Positions 38,732 to 48,514 of a stretch of DNA of 64,000 nt are shown here, one piece after another. Position 1 is the first letter of the stretch; each line of letters opens with the position of its first letter. Both the position numbers and the translations under genes were made by a program. This DNA is from Tribonema minus. Taxonomy: Eukaryota; Sar; Xanthophyceae; Tribonematales; Tribonemataceae. The notes under the pieces were generated by a model that was given only the letters and a program-made list of their open reading frames with translations, did no database searches and was not told where the DNA came from. The stretch lies in the NCBI GenBank assembly GCA_017506865.1, contig JAFCMP010000112.1:2046001-2110000 (forward strand), written 5' to 3'.

Positions 38732-41700
38732 GGTGCCCCTGTTGCCACTGTTGCCACGGCCGCCGCGGCCGTAGCCGCCCCCGTAGCGGTTGTAGCTCCT
38801 GCCACCGCCAGCGCCACTTCCGCTTCCACCATCTGCGGAATCTCTGCCGCACGGGCCCTGAAGCGAGGAGGCATCGCCGCTGTTGAAAGCACGTACGCGC
38901 GACCGGAGTGCCTGCCACGTCGTCTGGTTCGTAGGCGCAAATTTCTGCACCAGTGGGCGTTGTACTGCTGCCGCTGCCCAACCTGCGTGGTTGAATGCCT
39001 CCGAGCATGCGCTGAACAGGTGATCACCGCCGCAGTTGTAGCACCCCAGCGCGTTACCCCGCGCCCGCTCCGAGCTGGTGAATTTCTCCTCCACCACTGC
39101 CAACAGAGCCATGGAGTTCAGTGTCACTGATTCACGCTGCTGCCTGCGCCTCCTGTCGCCCAGCGCGTAATCATTGGTGCCACCGCCACCATTGCCGCCA
39201 CTTAGACCGCTGGCGCCTCCGCCTGAGCCCGTGCTGAGTGTCTCGGGGTATATAGAGTAGCCGGCGGGTGCGCCGCTGGCGAGATGCTGCACGGAGCGGT
39301 GCGCCTTGAGCGCCTCAAGCGCCTGGTGCATGCTGTAGCGTGTGTGGCGGTTGATGATGTCCCGAATGTTGTCCTGCGCGGCAATTGTTGGGTATTGCCT
39401 GTTTACCAAGCCCGTAAGAGCTTGGACGCGTAGGTTGTCGTTTGTCGGGTCGATCATTGCGGACAGGTTGCACTTGGACTGCATGTAGTTGAGCGCATCA
39501 CGGAATGGCGTGTCTTTGCGCACCGCCACGCGTAACAGGTCCGCCGCAATGCGAGAAGGCTGACCTTGCTGGAAGTGCTCCCCCAGTTGTTCCATGAGCC
39601 ACTTGTAGAGCTGCAGGTCTCTCGTGCCAGCCGCCACTCCCCGTGCGCCCTCCGCGATCCATTGTTCTGCCTGCTCGCGCACCGTTGCTGCTGCCGGATG
39701 CGAGCCCCGTAAGGCGACACACAGGCCCATGGTAAAGGGGGCCAGCCATTCGCAACCAAAGTCGTCCTCCCTGTTGAGCACCTGCGGCAGCTTGGCCTTC
39801 TGACGCGCGAGTGAGCAGGCGTGGCGCAGGTGCACCAGCAGTTGACTGCCAATCTGCCACACGACATACTCGTCGCCGCGGTTTACAGGCGTGAGGCCAT
39901 GGAACAGCTTGTCCAAGTCTGCCGGTACACGGCGCAGAGCCCAGCCATCACGATCAAAGTTGTCGTCGCGGCTGCCTCCACTGCCGCCACCACCAGCGCC
40001 ACCTGCACCACCGCCGCCTCCACCGCCGCCGCCGCTGCCGCCGCCAGAGGCTGCGCCAACCGGTACAGTGCCCCGGGGCGATCTAGAGGGGCCGCTGCCG
40101 CCTCCGCCGCCGCCGCCGCCGTCGCCGCCGGCGCCGCCTCCGGCGCCGCCGCTGCCTGCAGCGCCGCCGCTGCTGCCGGCGCCGCGGGCTGCGGCGCCAA
40201 AGTCGCTGCTGCCGCCGTCCGCGAGGGTGGCAGCAGGCAAGGCAGTTGGCGCAGCAGTCGTCGACGGCCTCTGCTGGGTAGCCGCTGCTTGCATAGTACC
40301 TGGGGCGGCCGCCATTGCGGCCGTTGGCGCCGCCGATAGGCCAGCGTTGACCCTCCGTAGCTGCTGAGCCTCTGCCGTAGCTGCATCGCGCTGCATAGTA
40401 AGTGTCATCAGAGCCTGATGGAAGTGGCTCTGATCTGCTGCATGCTGCAGCTGCAGCTGAGCGTCGGGCTTCATAGTGGGCTGCGCTGTGGGTGCCAAAG
40501 TCGCATCCGACGAGTCAGCAGCGTAGCTGCTTGTTACACGTTCCAGTTGTTGACGCAGTGGCCGGGCGTCAGCGCCGCCAGCAGGAATGGTCGGCGCCGC
40601 CGATGCGCTCGGCGACACGTGCTTTCCAGGCCCAGCCAATGGTGCAGCGTATGGCGCAATAGGCGGTCGTGCCACGCTGCTGCTGCGGATCGTACTAAGC
40701 GGCACTGCCGGGCCGCTGGTGCTGAAGTCTGCTACTGACACGCTGTCCTCGGGAGCCACACTGGGTGCTGCGCTGCCAAAGTTGCTACCCACAGAGTGGA
40801 AGGATGTCTCATACGCCGTTGTGGTACGACGCTGCGCATCAAGCATCGCAACTTTAGTGCCCACCTCAAATAGCTGGCGCCGCATGTCCCCCACGCCCGC
40901 TGCAGCGTTGTTGTGCCGCCGCAGCAGATCCTCTTGCCGCGCGATCACCTCCTCCATGCGCTTTTGCCCCTGCGCAACCTCCGCTGCCACTCCTGACAGG
41001 CGCTCACCCATGTGGATCAGCCGCAACTCCGCAGTCGCGACCCTCTCACCGACCTCCGCGATGCTCTCCGCGATGGCCGCCATGTCTCCTTGTATGACAG
41101 GAATCACATCCTGTACCAGCGCGTCCATGTCGCGCTGTGATGCTGCACCGCCTGCGATGGTGGGGCCACTCCCCATCTGCGCCAGTGCACTAGCGTGCTC
41201 CGCCAGCTGCATCTGGTGCCTGCGCAGCGATGTGTCGATACCGGGCAAGTTGTGCGTAATTACCATGCACAGATCCTGCCCCATGAGAGAGGTGGTGTTG
41301 GCCACCCCTGCGAGCCCCCCTTTGAGGCTGTTTACCTCGGACTGCAGGTACTGCAACTCCATGTTGAGCTGCAAGTCCAAGTCCTCCTCGGCAGTCATAT
41401 GCCCCACCGTCGCAGCTTCCTTTCGCTGCTCCTCCTGCTCCATTTCACGCTCCCTAGGAGAGGGCACCGCGTCCATTGCGGGCCCAGATCCCATCGGGCG
41501 GATGACCAGGTGCTTCGGGTTGTCGGCGAGGGCGCCAAGAAGTCCTGTGGGTCCAGAAGGCTTGCCGCCAGACTCGTGCCCCCAGTCGGCAGCAGCACTG
41601 TCTGCCCACTCCACCAAAGCGTGGTCAGCGACAGATACTGGACCTGAAGTGGTGTCGCTGCTGCCGATGGTGGACAAGTGGTGCGGAGCCGCCGCAGCAG

Positions 41701-41989
41701 CGTCAGTTGCAGGCCCTGGCACAGGCTCTGTTCTCACTGCGCTGCCGCTTGCTAGCTCGTTCGCACTCTGGGCTGGTACGACTGCGCCACCAGCAGCGCC
41801 TCCAGCCTTGATCGCAACAGCATCTGCCAGTGATGCTGCGCGTCCCACGGACAAACTCCGTGACCTCTGCACACGCCTCGGCTCCGGGTTGTGGCCATAG
41901 GGCAGCTTGGCCAACACAACTCCAGAGCTCCGCGTTGCGCGAGAGTTTACTCCTGATGCAGCACGCGCCGAGTCCTGCTCGTGCGCCAT
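38729..41989 (-). CDS. Element C gag
   Basis: 1086 codons, intact. The start MAHEQDSARAASGVNSRATR lies 61 bases after the LTR end. It has an Ala-rich and coiled-coil N-terminal half (SIAEVGERVATAELRLIHMG, EVAQGQKRMEEVIARQEDLL), a Gly-rich hinge, the capsid-like region (NREDDFGCEWLAPFTMGLCV, EQWIAEGARGV, LLRVAVRKDTPFRDALNYM), then a knuckle CYNCGGDHLFSAC of spacing CX2CX3HX4C and a Gly/Arg/Tyr-rich tail. It would build the virus-like particle. It now lies on the strand opposite the RT half. Confidence 0.85.
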   Translation of the reverse strand: MAHEQDSARAASGVNSRATRSSGVVLAKLPYGHNPEPRRVQRSRSLSVGRAASLADAVAIKAGGAAGGAVVPAQSANELASGSAVRTEPVPGPATDAAAAAPHHLSTIGSSDTTSGPVSVADHALVEWADSAAADWGHESGGKPSGPTGLLGALADNPKHLVIRPMGSGPAMDAVPSPREREMEQEEQRKEAATVGHMTAEEDLDLQLNMELQYLQSEVNSLKGGLAGVANTTSLMGQDLCMVITHNLPGIDTSLRRHQMQLAEHASALAQMGSGPTIAGGAASQRDMDALVQDVIPVIQGDMAAIAESIAEVGERVATAELRLIHMGERLSGVAAEVAQGQKRMEEVIARQEDLLRRHNNAAAGVGDMRRQLFEVGTKVAMLDAQRRTTTAYETSFHSVGSNFGSAAPSVAPEDSVSVADFSTSGPAVPLSTIRSSSVARPPIAPYAAPLAGPGKHVSPSASAAPTIPAGGADARPLRQQLERVTSSYAADSSDATLAPTAQPTMKPDAQLQLQHAADQSHFHQALMTLTMQRDAATAEAQQLRRVNAGLSAAPTAAMAAAPGTMQAAATQQRPSTTAAPTALPAATLADGGSSDFGAAARGAGSSGGAAGSGGAGGGAGGDGGGGGGGGSGPSRSPRGTVPVGAASGGGSGGGGGGGGGAGGAGGGGSGGSRDDNFDRDGWALRRVPADLDKLFHGLTPVNRGDEYVVWQIGSQLLVHLRHACSLARQKAKLPQVLNREDDFGCEWLAPFTMGLCVALRGSHPAAATVREQAEQWIAEGARGVAAGTRDLQLYKWLMEQLGEHFQQGQPSRIAADLLRVAVRKDTPFRDALNYMQSKCNLSAMIDPTNDNLRVQALTGLVNRQYPTIAAQDNIRDIINRHTRYSMHQALEALKAHRSVQHLASGAPAGYSIYPETLSTGSGGGASGLSGGNGGGGTNDYALGDRRRRQQRESVTLNSMALLAVVEEKFTSSERARGNALGCYNCGGDHLFSACSEAFNHAGWAAAAVQRPLVQKFAPTNQTTWQALRSRVRAFNSGDASSLQGPCGRDSADGGSGSGAGGGRSYNRYGGGYGRGGRGNSGNRGT

Positions 41990-42032
41990 CGTACCGCTAT
42001 CGCCTGGTGGATTTGGTCAAAGGTCGTCTTTT

Positions 42033-42054
42033 CGTACTCGGGAACCAACTGATG
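42033..42054 (-). other. Displaced LTR end and primer binding site
   Basis: On minus this reads CATCA (last five LTR bases, 42054-42050) then GTTGGTTCCCGAGTACG, leading to the gag ATG at 41989. It proves that the inverted block once sat directly after the 5' LTR. The PBS probably begins TGGTTCCCGAG. Confidence 0.8.
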
Positions 42055-42158
42055 CGCAGAGCTCATTGCAGATATGAGGCGGCTGCGCGCCGAGGTCTTA
42101 TTAGGGGGCCCCCCCTGCCAGAAGTTCTCAACAGCAGGGGAGGGGGAGACGGCTTTGG
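42054..42158 (+). repeat. 105-bp inverted repeat arm, right
   Basis: Reverse complement of 35863-35967. It begins at the joint with the reversed LTR/PBS end (CTGATG|CGCAGAGC). Confidence 0.9.
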
Positions 42159-45100
42159 GCATGGAGCACCTCTACTACATGCTGGAGGTAGCAATGGGCG
42201 CAGAGACCTGCCGACTACTGCAGATTGAAAATGTTCCGGGCCTTAGGGCGGCACCGGAGCTGGCGGAGTTTCTGCGCTGCGCAGCACACGGCGGCTTCAC
42301 GGTGCAGCAGGAGCTAGTGATCACTGGTGCAGACAGCCGCATTGCTCAGACGCGCACGCGTGTGTTTTGGCTGCTGGGGCGACCTGGCACTGGCGAGCAC
42401 GACAGCGCGCGCATGCAGGCGTCTATGCACCAGGCAGTGCAGTTGCTGACATATGCCAAGCAGCAAGCTGAGTACGACACCGTGCGCAACGTCACCAGCG
42501 ACGTGCTTGACTCCAACGGTCAGCGGCGCGACTTCTTTGCAACAGTTGGCCGCAACACTAAGGCCAAACAGGTGCACTCTATGGACGGCCCCGCGCCGAC
42601 CATTCGCGGCTGCACATACCGCCGAAACCTGCAGCCTAACATCGACGTGCGACCACAGGATGCTGCGCAGGACCCGGCTGAGCACGCGCGCGCGGAGTAC
42701 CTACCCTGGCATGCGCTGCGCGCCATTCACAGCTTCCCCACCTCGTACAAGTGGGATGCTCCAGAGCCGCCTGACGTCACTGCCTACTCACAGATGCTGG
42801 CGAACGCGGTGTGCCCGCAAATGGCAGACCTACTGGGGGGGATCCTGCTGCAGAGCGGATTGCTGCATGATGTCGTGGACCAGGCGGCGGCATCGTCGCT
42901 GCCAGATCCAGTACAAACCCTCATCAATTCTGGCACCCACCACGCTTTCGGCAAGTATGGAGTGGCTCTTGCACAGGAGGCGCGCAGACGTGTGGCGCGC
43001 GGAGCGCGCGCCCCTCAAGCACAAGCTGCTGCAGCTGCGGCGGCGCCGGCGAGCGCTGCGACGGCGGCGCCGGCGAGCGCTGCTGCAGCAGAGCCGGCAA
43101 GCGCTGCTGCGGCGGCAGCATATACAGGCATTGCGCGCAGTGCGCCGCGGGCTGCTGCCGCGGCGCCGCAGGGTGCCGCGCAGTCAGCGGCCGCGCCGCA
43201 GAGCTCTGCGACAAAAGAGACGTCTTCTGGCCCCCTACACGGCGACACTGCTGCTGCTGCGCAGGCAGCGGCTGCATGCCGGGGCGCTGCGGCGGCATCG
43301 GTGCCGGCTGGCACCGTGCGCGCTGCGGCCCAAGCTGCCTCAGGGGCGGCTCATAAGGAGGTCGCGCAGGCAACAGTTGCGCGACGGAGCGCTGCGACGG
43401 CAGCGGCGCCCGAGGGCGCCGCGCCAGTCGCGGCGCGTGCTGCTGGTGTAGCGGCTGCGTCGGCGCACGCCTCGCGCGCACCAGTGACACCAGGGAGTGC
43501 TGCAGCAGCAGCAGCGCCTGTGGGCGCCGCGCCAGCTGCAGCGCGCGCAGTCTCTTCGGTGGCGCCGGCGAGCGCCACCCAAGCGGCGGACGCGCAGCGG
43601 AGCGCTGCGGTGGCAGCGGCGCCTACGGGCGCCGCGCCTGTCGCGGCATACGCTGATTCTGCCGCGGCGCCGACCAGCGCCGCACATGGAGTGGCAACTC
43701 AACAGAGCACTGCGGCAGCAGCGGCGCATGCTGGCGCTGAACCAGTCGCAGTGCACATGGCCACCGCAGTGGAGTGGGCGAGCTCCGCACAGGCGGCAGC
43801 GGCGCAGCAGCGCTCTGCAGCGGCAGCGGCGTCTGAGGACGCCGCGCATGCGGCAGCGGCTAGTGGGAGCAATGCTGCAGCGGCAGCATCAGTGACAAGC
43901 GATACAGCGGCGCAGCCCGCGCACGCGGCAGGCGCCGCCGCGGCGGCGCCAGCGCGCGCTGGGAGGGAGGAGCACATCTTTGTGCTGGACCTGCGCACTG
44001 ACATTATGCGCTGCGAGGCGGAGCCGGAGGGTGACGCCGGCAGCAGCGCTGACGCGACTATTGCGAAGGGCGCAGCAGCCGTGCGAGAGGCGCTGCAGCA
44101 ACACCTCGGTGAGGCCGTTGACTTTGAGCCTAGTGGGAGCGCAAAAGTACACATTCCTGACAGCGGCGGCTTAAGTTTGGGGTCATACGTTCACGAAGAC
44201 CCTAAGGTTAATGCTGCTTTGGCTGAGGCACGCAAGCACTTGCCAGACTACATGCTGGCAGTGCGCGTTGACCTGCAGGGATGGGACGTTGATCAGGTGG
44301 CGTGTTTGTGCCTACTGCTCGCTCAGTATAGCAGCAAAATGTTCTCAAAAGACAAGTGGGACATAGGGCATTGTAACACATTGCCCTTCCGCTTTGATCT
44401 CAAAGAGGGCAGCACACCGCACCATGACCGTCCATATAGGTACTCTCCTGCAATGACGGCTCTGGTCAAGGTCGAAATCGACAAGCTGCTGGCTGCTGGC
44501 ATCATCCGCCCTTCCAACTCTGAGTGGGCATCCCCAGTGGTGGCAGTGCTCAAGCCTGATGGCACTGCCCGAATCACCGTCAACTACAAGAAGCTGAACG
44601 CCCAGACCAAGATCCCCCAGATCCCCATTCCCAACATAGAGGATCTTCTCAATAGTTTGGGGGGCTCAAAGGTCTTCACCACCATGGACATCACCAGTGG
44701 GTACTTCACTAGTGCCATAGATGCAGACAGCATCCCCCTCACTGCCATGGTCACGTCGTTTGGCTTGTATGAGTGGCTACGGTGCCCACAGGGGGCAGCG
44801 GGGGCGCCAGGGCACTTTACACGCCTCATGCAGATGGTGCGTTCCGGCCTAGAGCGCGTCCAGCCCTACATTGACGACGTCATTGTGCACTCTACATCCA
44901 CGGCTCAGCACCTCGACGACCTCAAAGCCCTTTTTCAGCGCCTAGAGCATCATGGGATGAAGCTAGCCCCCAGCAAGCTGCACATAGGGTGTAAGCACAT
45001 CAAGTTCCTGGGGCACATTGTGGGCGTTGATGGCATCAGGCCAGATCCATCCAAAGTTCAAGCCCTACTTGAGATGCCCATCCCCTGCAACATCTCTCAG

Positions 45101-46912
45101 CTGCGTGCGTGGCTTGGCCTCGCAAACTACTACCGGCGATTTATTCAGAACATGGCCAAGCTGGTAGCACCGCTCACCCATCTGATGGCCAAGGGGGTGG
45201 ACTTCATAGTTGGCAGTGCTCAACAGCAAGCCATCCGCGAGGTCAACGAAGCCCTGGCGCTTCACACTTGCATGCAGTACCCCGACTACGCGCGCGCCAG
45301 CACAGGCGAGCGCCCCTTTGTCCTTGCCACAGACGCATGCAAGGAGGGCTTTGGCGCAGTGCTCTCGCAGGCCAACAACGACGGCGCGGAGCAACCGATC
45401 GCCTTCACATCTCGCGCGACTCTACCCAATGAGCGCAACTGGTCTACTACCGACCTTGAAGCCGGCGCCATCGTCTTCGGCATCAAGAAGTTCAAACACA
45501 TCCTGTGGGGGACGCCGTTTGTCCTCTACACCGACCACCGCGCTCTTCAGTACATCGACAGCCTTCGCGAGCGCACCGCGCGCGGCGCGCGCTGGAGCGA
45601 GTTCCTCAGCGCCTTCAACATCACCATTCGCTACAAGAAGGGCGCGTCACACGGCAATGCCGACGGGCCAAGCCGCAATCCTGTCCCTGCTACACCACAA
45701 GATGCAGAGGAGAGCGAGCGCGAGCGGCTGCTCGAGGCGTACTGCCTGCAGGCCCACGAGTGGGAGCGGCTGGAGGCATTTGCAACAGCAGAGTACATCA
45801 ACATCTGCACGGAGGTGGTAGCAGCGCTTCAAGGAGGGGGAGAGGAGCAGATTTCCGCGCTTGCTGAGCAGATTTCCGCGCTTGCTGAGGCGGCAGACGC
45901 TGAGGCGGGTGCATGGGAGTGCTTCGCTGAGCATCCTCAACTGGGCGTCATGACGCCTGGTGACTGGCAGCGAGAGCAGCGCGCAGATGCTCAGCTGGGG
46001 CCAATTTGCAACATGCTGCTTGGAGCAGGACTGCCAGCAGACGCGGCGCTTGCAGCCCAGGTACAGAAATGGGCCTTGCAGTGCAGCCTTGTCGTCTGCG
46101 GCAACGCTCAGCTCTTGGTGCACAACACCCCCGAATCCCCGCTTCCACAGCTTGCCATTCCCCGGTCCATTAGGGATCAAGTTCTTGAGGCGATGCACGG
46201 CTCAGCTTGGGCAGGCCACCAGGGCATTAAACGCACATTGGAGCGCACCCGCGCGCACTGCTGGTGGCCCTCTTGGACCCTAGACGTCAACTACTGGGTT
46301 AATCATTGCTGGCCCTGCCAAGCGTTCAAGCACACCGGCAAGCTGTCTCGCTGGCCCACTATATGGCGCGAGAGGCCCCCCTACGCCTTTCATAGCCTAG
46401 CGCTTGACCACTTCGGCCCCCTACCCCTCAGTGCTGGCGGCTTCATGTACATACTGGTGGTGATGTGCCTGTTTTCGGGCTGGGTGTGGTGCTATCCCAT
46501 CAAGCCTGGGGACTACAGTGCTGCTGGCACAGCTGAAGTTTTAGTCAACCAGCACAGCACTCGTCACGGTCCCCCTTCTAAGCTCCTCAGCGACCGCGGC
46601 AGCCTCTTCATGGCAGAGCTTTCTCAAGCTGTCTACAAGCAGATGGGCGTCAAGAAGCTTTCCACTACCGCATACCACCCTGAGTGCAACGGCAAGTGTG
46701 AGCGTTTCATGCAGGAGCTAGCCCAGATGCTCGCCATGTTAGTTGATAGTGCCAAGAACAATTGGGCGGACTGGCTACCTCATATCAGTTTTGCCCACAA
46801 CACTGCCTACAACCGCGCCACCGGCGCAACCCCCTTCCTTCTGGCTACTGGTCGCGAGGCCGCCGTCGCACTACACCTCATACTGGGCAAGCTTCAACAG
46901 CCCTTGGTCTAG
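42074..46912 (+). CDS. Element C methyltransferase C-half, RT, RNase H and integrase
   Basis: 1612 codons. Methyltransferase motifs IV (LLGGPPCQKFS), VI (IENVPGLRAAPE), VIII (AQTRTRVFWLLGRPG), then MDGPAPTIRGCTYRRN, IX (LRAIHSFPTSYKW) and X (MLANAVCPQMADLLGG) occupy residues 1-260. An Ala-rich repeat linker (~310-640) shares its ADAQRSAAVAAAPTGAAPVA unit with the pol N-part. RT follows (KPDGTARITVNYKKLNAQT; YIDDVIVHS near 932), then RNase H (LATDACKEGFGAVLSQ near 1084) and integrase with H2C2 (CWPCQAFK), ALDHFGPLPL (~1441) and LLSDRGSLF (~1505), then ECNGKCERFMQE. It ends in TAG, where the same frame goes on in the next ORF. Motif I is missing here because of the inversion, so this methyltransferase cannot work as encoded. 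Confidence 0.88.
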   Translation: MRRLRAEVLLGGPPCQKFSTAGEGETALGMEHLYYMLEVAMGAETCRLLQIENVPGLRAAPELAEFLRCAAHGGFTVQQELVITGADSRIAQTRTRVFWLLGRPGTGEHDSARMQASMHQAVQLLTYAKQQAEYDTVRNVTSDVLDSNGQRRDFFATVGRNTKAKQVHSMDGPAPTIRGCTYRRNLQPNIDVRPQDAAQDPAEHARAEYLPWHALRAIHSFPTSYKWDAPEPPDVTAYSQMLANAVCPQMADLLGGILLQSGLLHDVVDQAAASSLPDPVQTLINSGTHHAFGKYGVALAQEARRRVARGARAPQAQAAAAAAAPASAATAAPASAAAAEPASAAAAAAYTGIARSAPRAAAAAPQGAAQSAAAPQSSATKETSSGPLHGDTAAAAQAAAACRGAAAASVPAGTVRAAAQAASGAAHKEVAQATVARRSAATAAAPEGAAPVAARAAGVAAASAHASRAPVTPGSAAAAAAPVGAAPAAARAVSSVAPASATQAADAQRSAAVAAAPTGAAPVAAYADSAAAPTSAAHGVATQQSTAAAAAHAGAEPVAVHMATAVEWASSAQAAAAQQRSAAAAASEDAAHAAAASGSNAAAAASVTSDTAAQPAHAAGAAAAAPARAGREEHIFVLDLRTDIMRCEAEPEGDAGSSADATIAKGAAAVREALQQHLGEAVDFEPSGSAKVHIPDSGGLSLGSYVHEDPKVNAALAEARKHLPDYMLAVRVDLQGWDVDQVACLCLLLAQYSSKMFSKDKWDIGHCNTLPFRFDLKEGSTPHHDRPYRYSPAMTALVKVEIDKLLAAGIIRPSNSEWASPVVAVLKPDGTARITVNYKKLNAQTKIPQIPIPNIEDLLNSLGGSKVFTTMDITSGYFTSAIDADSIPLTAMVTSFGLYEWLRCPQGAAGAPGHFTRLMQMVRSGLERVQPYIDDVIVHSTSTAQHLDDLKALFQRLEHHGMKLAPSKLHIGCKHIKFLGHIVGVDGIRPDPSKVQALLEMPIPCNISQLRAWLGLANYYRRFIQNMAKLVAPLTHLMAKGVDFIVGSAQQQAIREVNEALALHTCMQYPDYARASTGERPFVLATDACKEGFGAVLSQANNDGAEQPIAFTSRATLPNERNWSTTDLEAGAIVFGIKKFKHILWGTPFVLYTDHRALQYIDSLRERTARGARWSEFLSAFNITIRYKKGASHGNADGPSRNPVPATPQDAEESERERLLEAYCLQAHEWERLEAFATAEYINICTEVVAALQGGGEEQISALAEQISALAEAADAEAGAWECFAEHPQLGVMTPGDWQREQRADAQLGPICNMLLGAGLPADAALAAQVQKWALQCSLVVCGNAQLLVHNTPESPLPQLAIPRSIRDQVLEAMHGSAWAGHQGIKRTLERTRAHCWWPSWTLDVNYWVNHCWPCQAFKHTGKLSRWPTIWRERPPYAFHSLALDHFGPLPLSAGGFMYILVVMCLFSGWVWCYPIKPGDYSAAGTAEVLVNQHSTRHGPPSKLLSDRGSLFMAELSQAVYKQMGVKKLSTTAYHPECNGKCERFMQELAQMLAMLVDSAKNNWADWLPHISFAHNTAYNRATGATPFLLATGREAAVALHLILGKLQQPLV

Positions 46913-48124
46913 CCTGGCACACATCCTTCAGTGTCACAGCTAGTGTTCGACATCCTTGAGCGGCAGCGCTCAGCCAACACCATTGCCAACCAACGTCATG
47001 CGCTGCGACGGGCTAAGGTGCTCCGCGAGAACACCGAGATCGCGGAGGCATTTGGACTACGTCAGTCGTTCAGCGCTGGTGAGCGAGTGTGGTACTACCA
47101 TGTGCCGCGCACGCATACGGCATCTGCAGACACGGAGCCGGCACCAGTGGCGGGGGAGTTCAACAAGGCGAAGCGCACACTCTTTAGCAAGAAGCTCTTG
47201 GATAGATGGCATGGGCCCTATAGCATAATATTAGCGGGCCCGGCGGAGAGCGGCGGGGAGCGTGTGCAGGCCGGGTGTCTTCTGGTGGACATCAACGGAC
47301 GGCCTACGCGCATATCGATGCGCCTCACCAAGAAGTGTCGCGACCCTAGCGACATGCGGCAGCAGCCGGAGACGTTGCCTGCGGGCTTCTCTCGCTACCT
47401 GCTGGCGAAGCACTGGAGCGGGCATTCACCTGGCTCACTCTCTACTGACGACGTTGCTGCTCACAACTTCCAGCGGCACGGCGTAGAGGCGATACTTCAA
47501 CATCGTGTAGCGGCGGCAGCGCGCGGGCGGGGGCACCGCCTACAGTACCTAATACGCTGGGAGGGTGCAACCAGCGGGGGGATAGTTGACTCGTGGGAGG
47601 ACTCCGAGCAGCTAGATGAGTGCCCCCAAGTACTCGAGGAGTACTGGTCTACATTAAACAAGGCCATTGCCTGTCGCGACATTACAGTGGCGGGCTCAAA
47701 CACTCAGGTGGTCAAGCGTCAGCTGCGACGCGCCGTCAAGGCGCGGGGCGCTGGCGGCGTTCTGGCCCAATGTGGTGCGGGCTCGTATGAGCTTGCGCCT
47801 CTGGCGGAGGCGTTACTCCAGCCACCTGCGACATCGGTGTTGCAGAGTGCAGCTATCAGCGGACTGCAGCTTATGGCTGTTTTCAAGTTCACGGAGCCAA
47901 GCGGCGAAGAGCACCTTACTTGGTGTGAGGGCGAGCTCACAGGCGTAGTCTCAAAGGGGAAGACAAGGCGTACACAGATAGCTCATAGGGTGTTCTGGAT
48001 TGTTGAAGGGGTGTATCAGACCCTAGTACTGGACCCTAGCTTGTACAACACGCGCCCAGATGCATCGAATGGTTCTTGGTTCCTAGTTGGCACACAAGCC
48101 CAGCTGGAATCATTGCATGTGTAG
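46913..48124 (+). CDS. Element C integrase tail and chromodomain
   Basis: The same frame as the large ORF continues after TAG (46910-46912) with PGTHPSVSQLVFDILERQRS; the first Met is at 46931. It contains NQRHALRRAKVLREN, SAGERVWYYHVPRTH, then a chromodomain (RLQYLIRWEGATSGGIVDSW, EEYWSTL) and a C-terminal domain ending GSWFLVGTQAQLESLHV. Element A reads PLGTDPSV across this point without a stop, so the TAG looks like a point mutation. If so, the integrase of this copy loses its targeting tail. Confidence 0.82.
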   Translation, partial: PGTHPSVSQLVFDILERQRSANTIANQRHALRRAKVLRENTEIAEAFGLRQSFSAGERVWYYHVPRTHTASADTEPAPVAGEFNKAKRTLFSKKLLDRWHGPYSIILAGPAESGGERVQAGCLLVDINGRPTRISMRLTKKCRDPSDMRQQPETLPAGFSRYLLAKHWSGHSPGSLSTDDVAAHNFQRHGVEAILQHRVAAAARGRGHRLQYLIRWEGATSGGIVDSWEDSEQLDECPQVLEEYWSTLNKAIACRDITVAGSNTQVVKRQLRRAVKARGAGGVLAQCGAGSYELAPLAEALLQPPATSVLQSAAISGLQLMAVFKFTEPSGEEHLTWCEGELTGVVSKGKTRRTQIAHRVFWIVEGVYQTLVLDPSLYNTRPDASNGSWFLVGTQAQLESLHV

Positions 48125-48293
48125 TCACATGGTCATGTGCTTGGTAGAGACCCCGGCGTGTGAGAGGCGTCTTGTGCGGCATGCCTTTGCATATTGACTG
48201 CGTTTGCACAGGAGTCATTGCAATGTGTAGCATTGGCTTGCGAGTCATGTTGCATATGTGTAGTGGGTCCCCCTTGCAGTACCCTTTCCAATC

Positions 48294-48306
48294 TAGGGGG
48301 GGTGAC
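48294..48306 (+). other. Polypurine tract of element C
   Basis: AGGGGGGGTGAC lies directly before the right LTR start TGTGGTGACAC, as expected for plus-strand priming. Confidence 0.8.
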
Positions 48307-48514
48307 TGTGGTGACACTGGATGTTGGAGTGTCACCTGTAACTGTTACGGTTAGCAGTTACGAGTTGTTCGTTGTTGTTTGTTTGGCTCAGACAAGAGCA
48401 GCAGCCCCAGAATACACATAGCACAGTTCGGTCAGCTGTGTTGTGTGTGGGTGTCTTCTCTGCATTGTTCCCTGCACTTGCTGAAGTGTAGTACGGAGAC
48501 TAGTTGTTTCATCA
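48307..48514 (+). repeat. Right LTR of element C
   Basis: 208 bp, one difference from the left LTR (GGTTAGCAG here, GGTTGGCAG there). Followed by TCGT, the target duplication. Confidence 0.92.

Noticed and set aside
37848-38732. 294-codon plus-strand Ala/Thr-rich frame
   Set aside because: It reads the alanine-rich repeat DNA of pol in reverse; the minus frame continues into a real protease.
40587-41900. 437-codon plus-strand frame
   Set aside because: Antisense to the intact element C gag, in GC-rich DNA where reverse frames stay open by chance.
46910-46912. UAG before the chromodomain as a second programmed readthrough site
   Set aside because: Element A has sense codons here, and no conserved stem follows; a point mutation is simpler.
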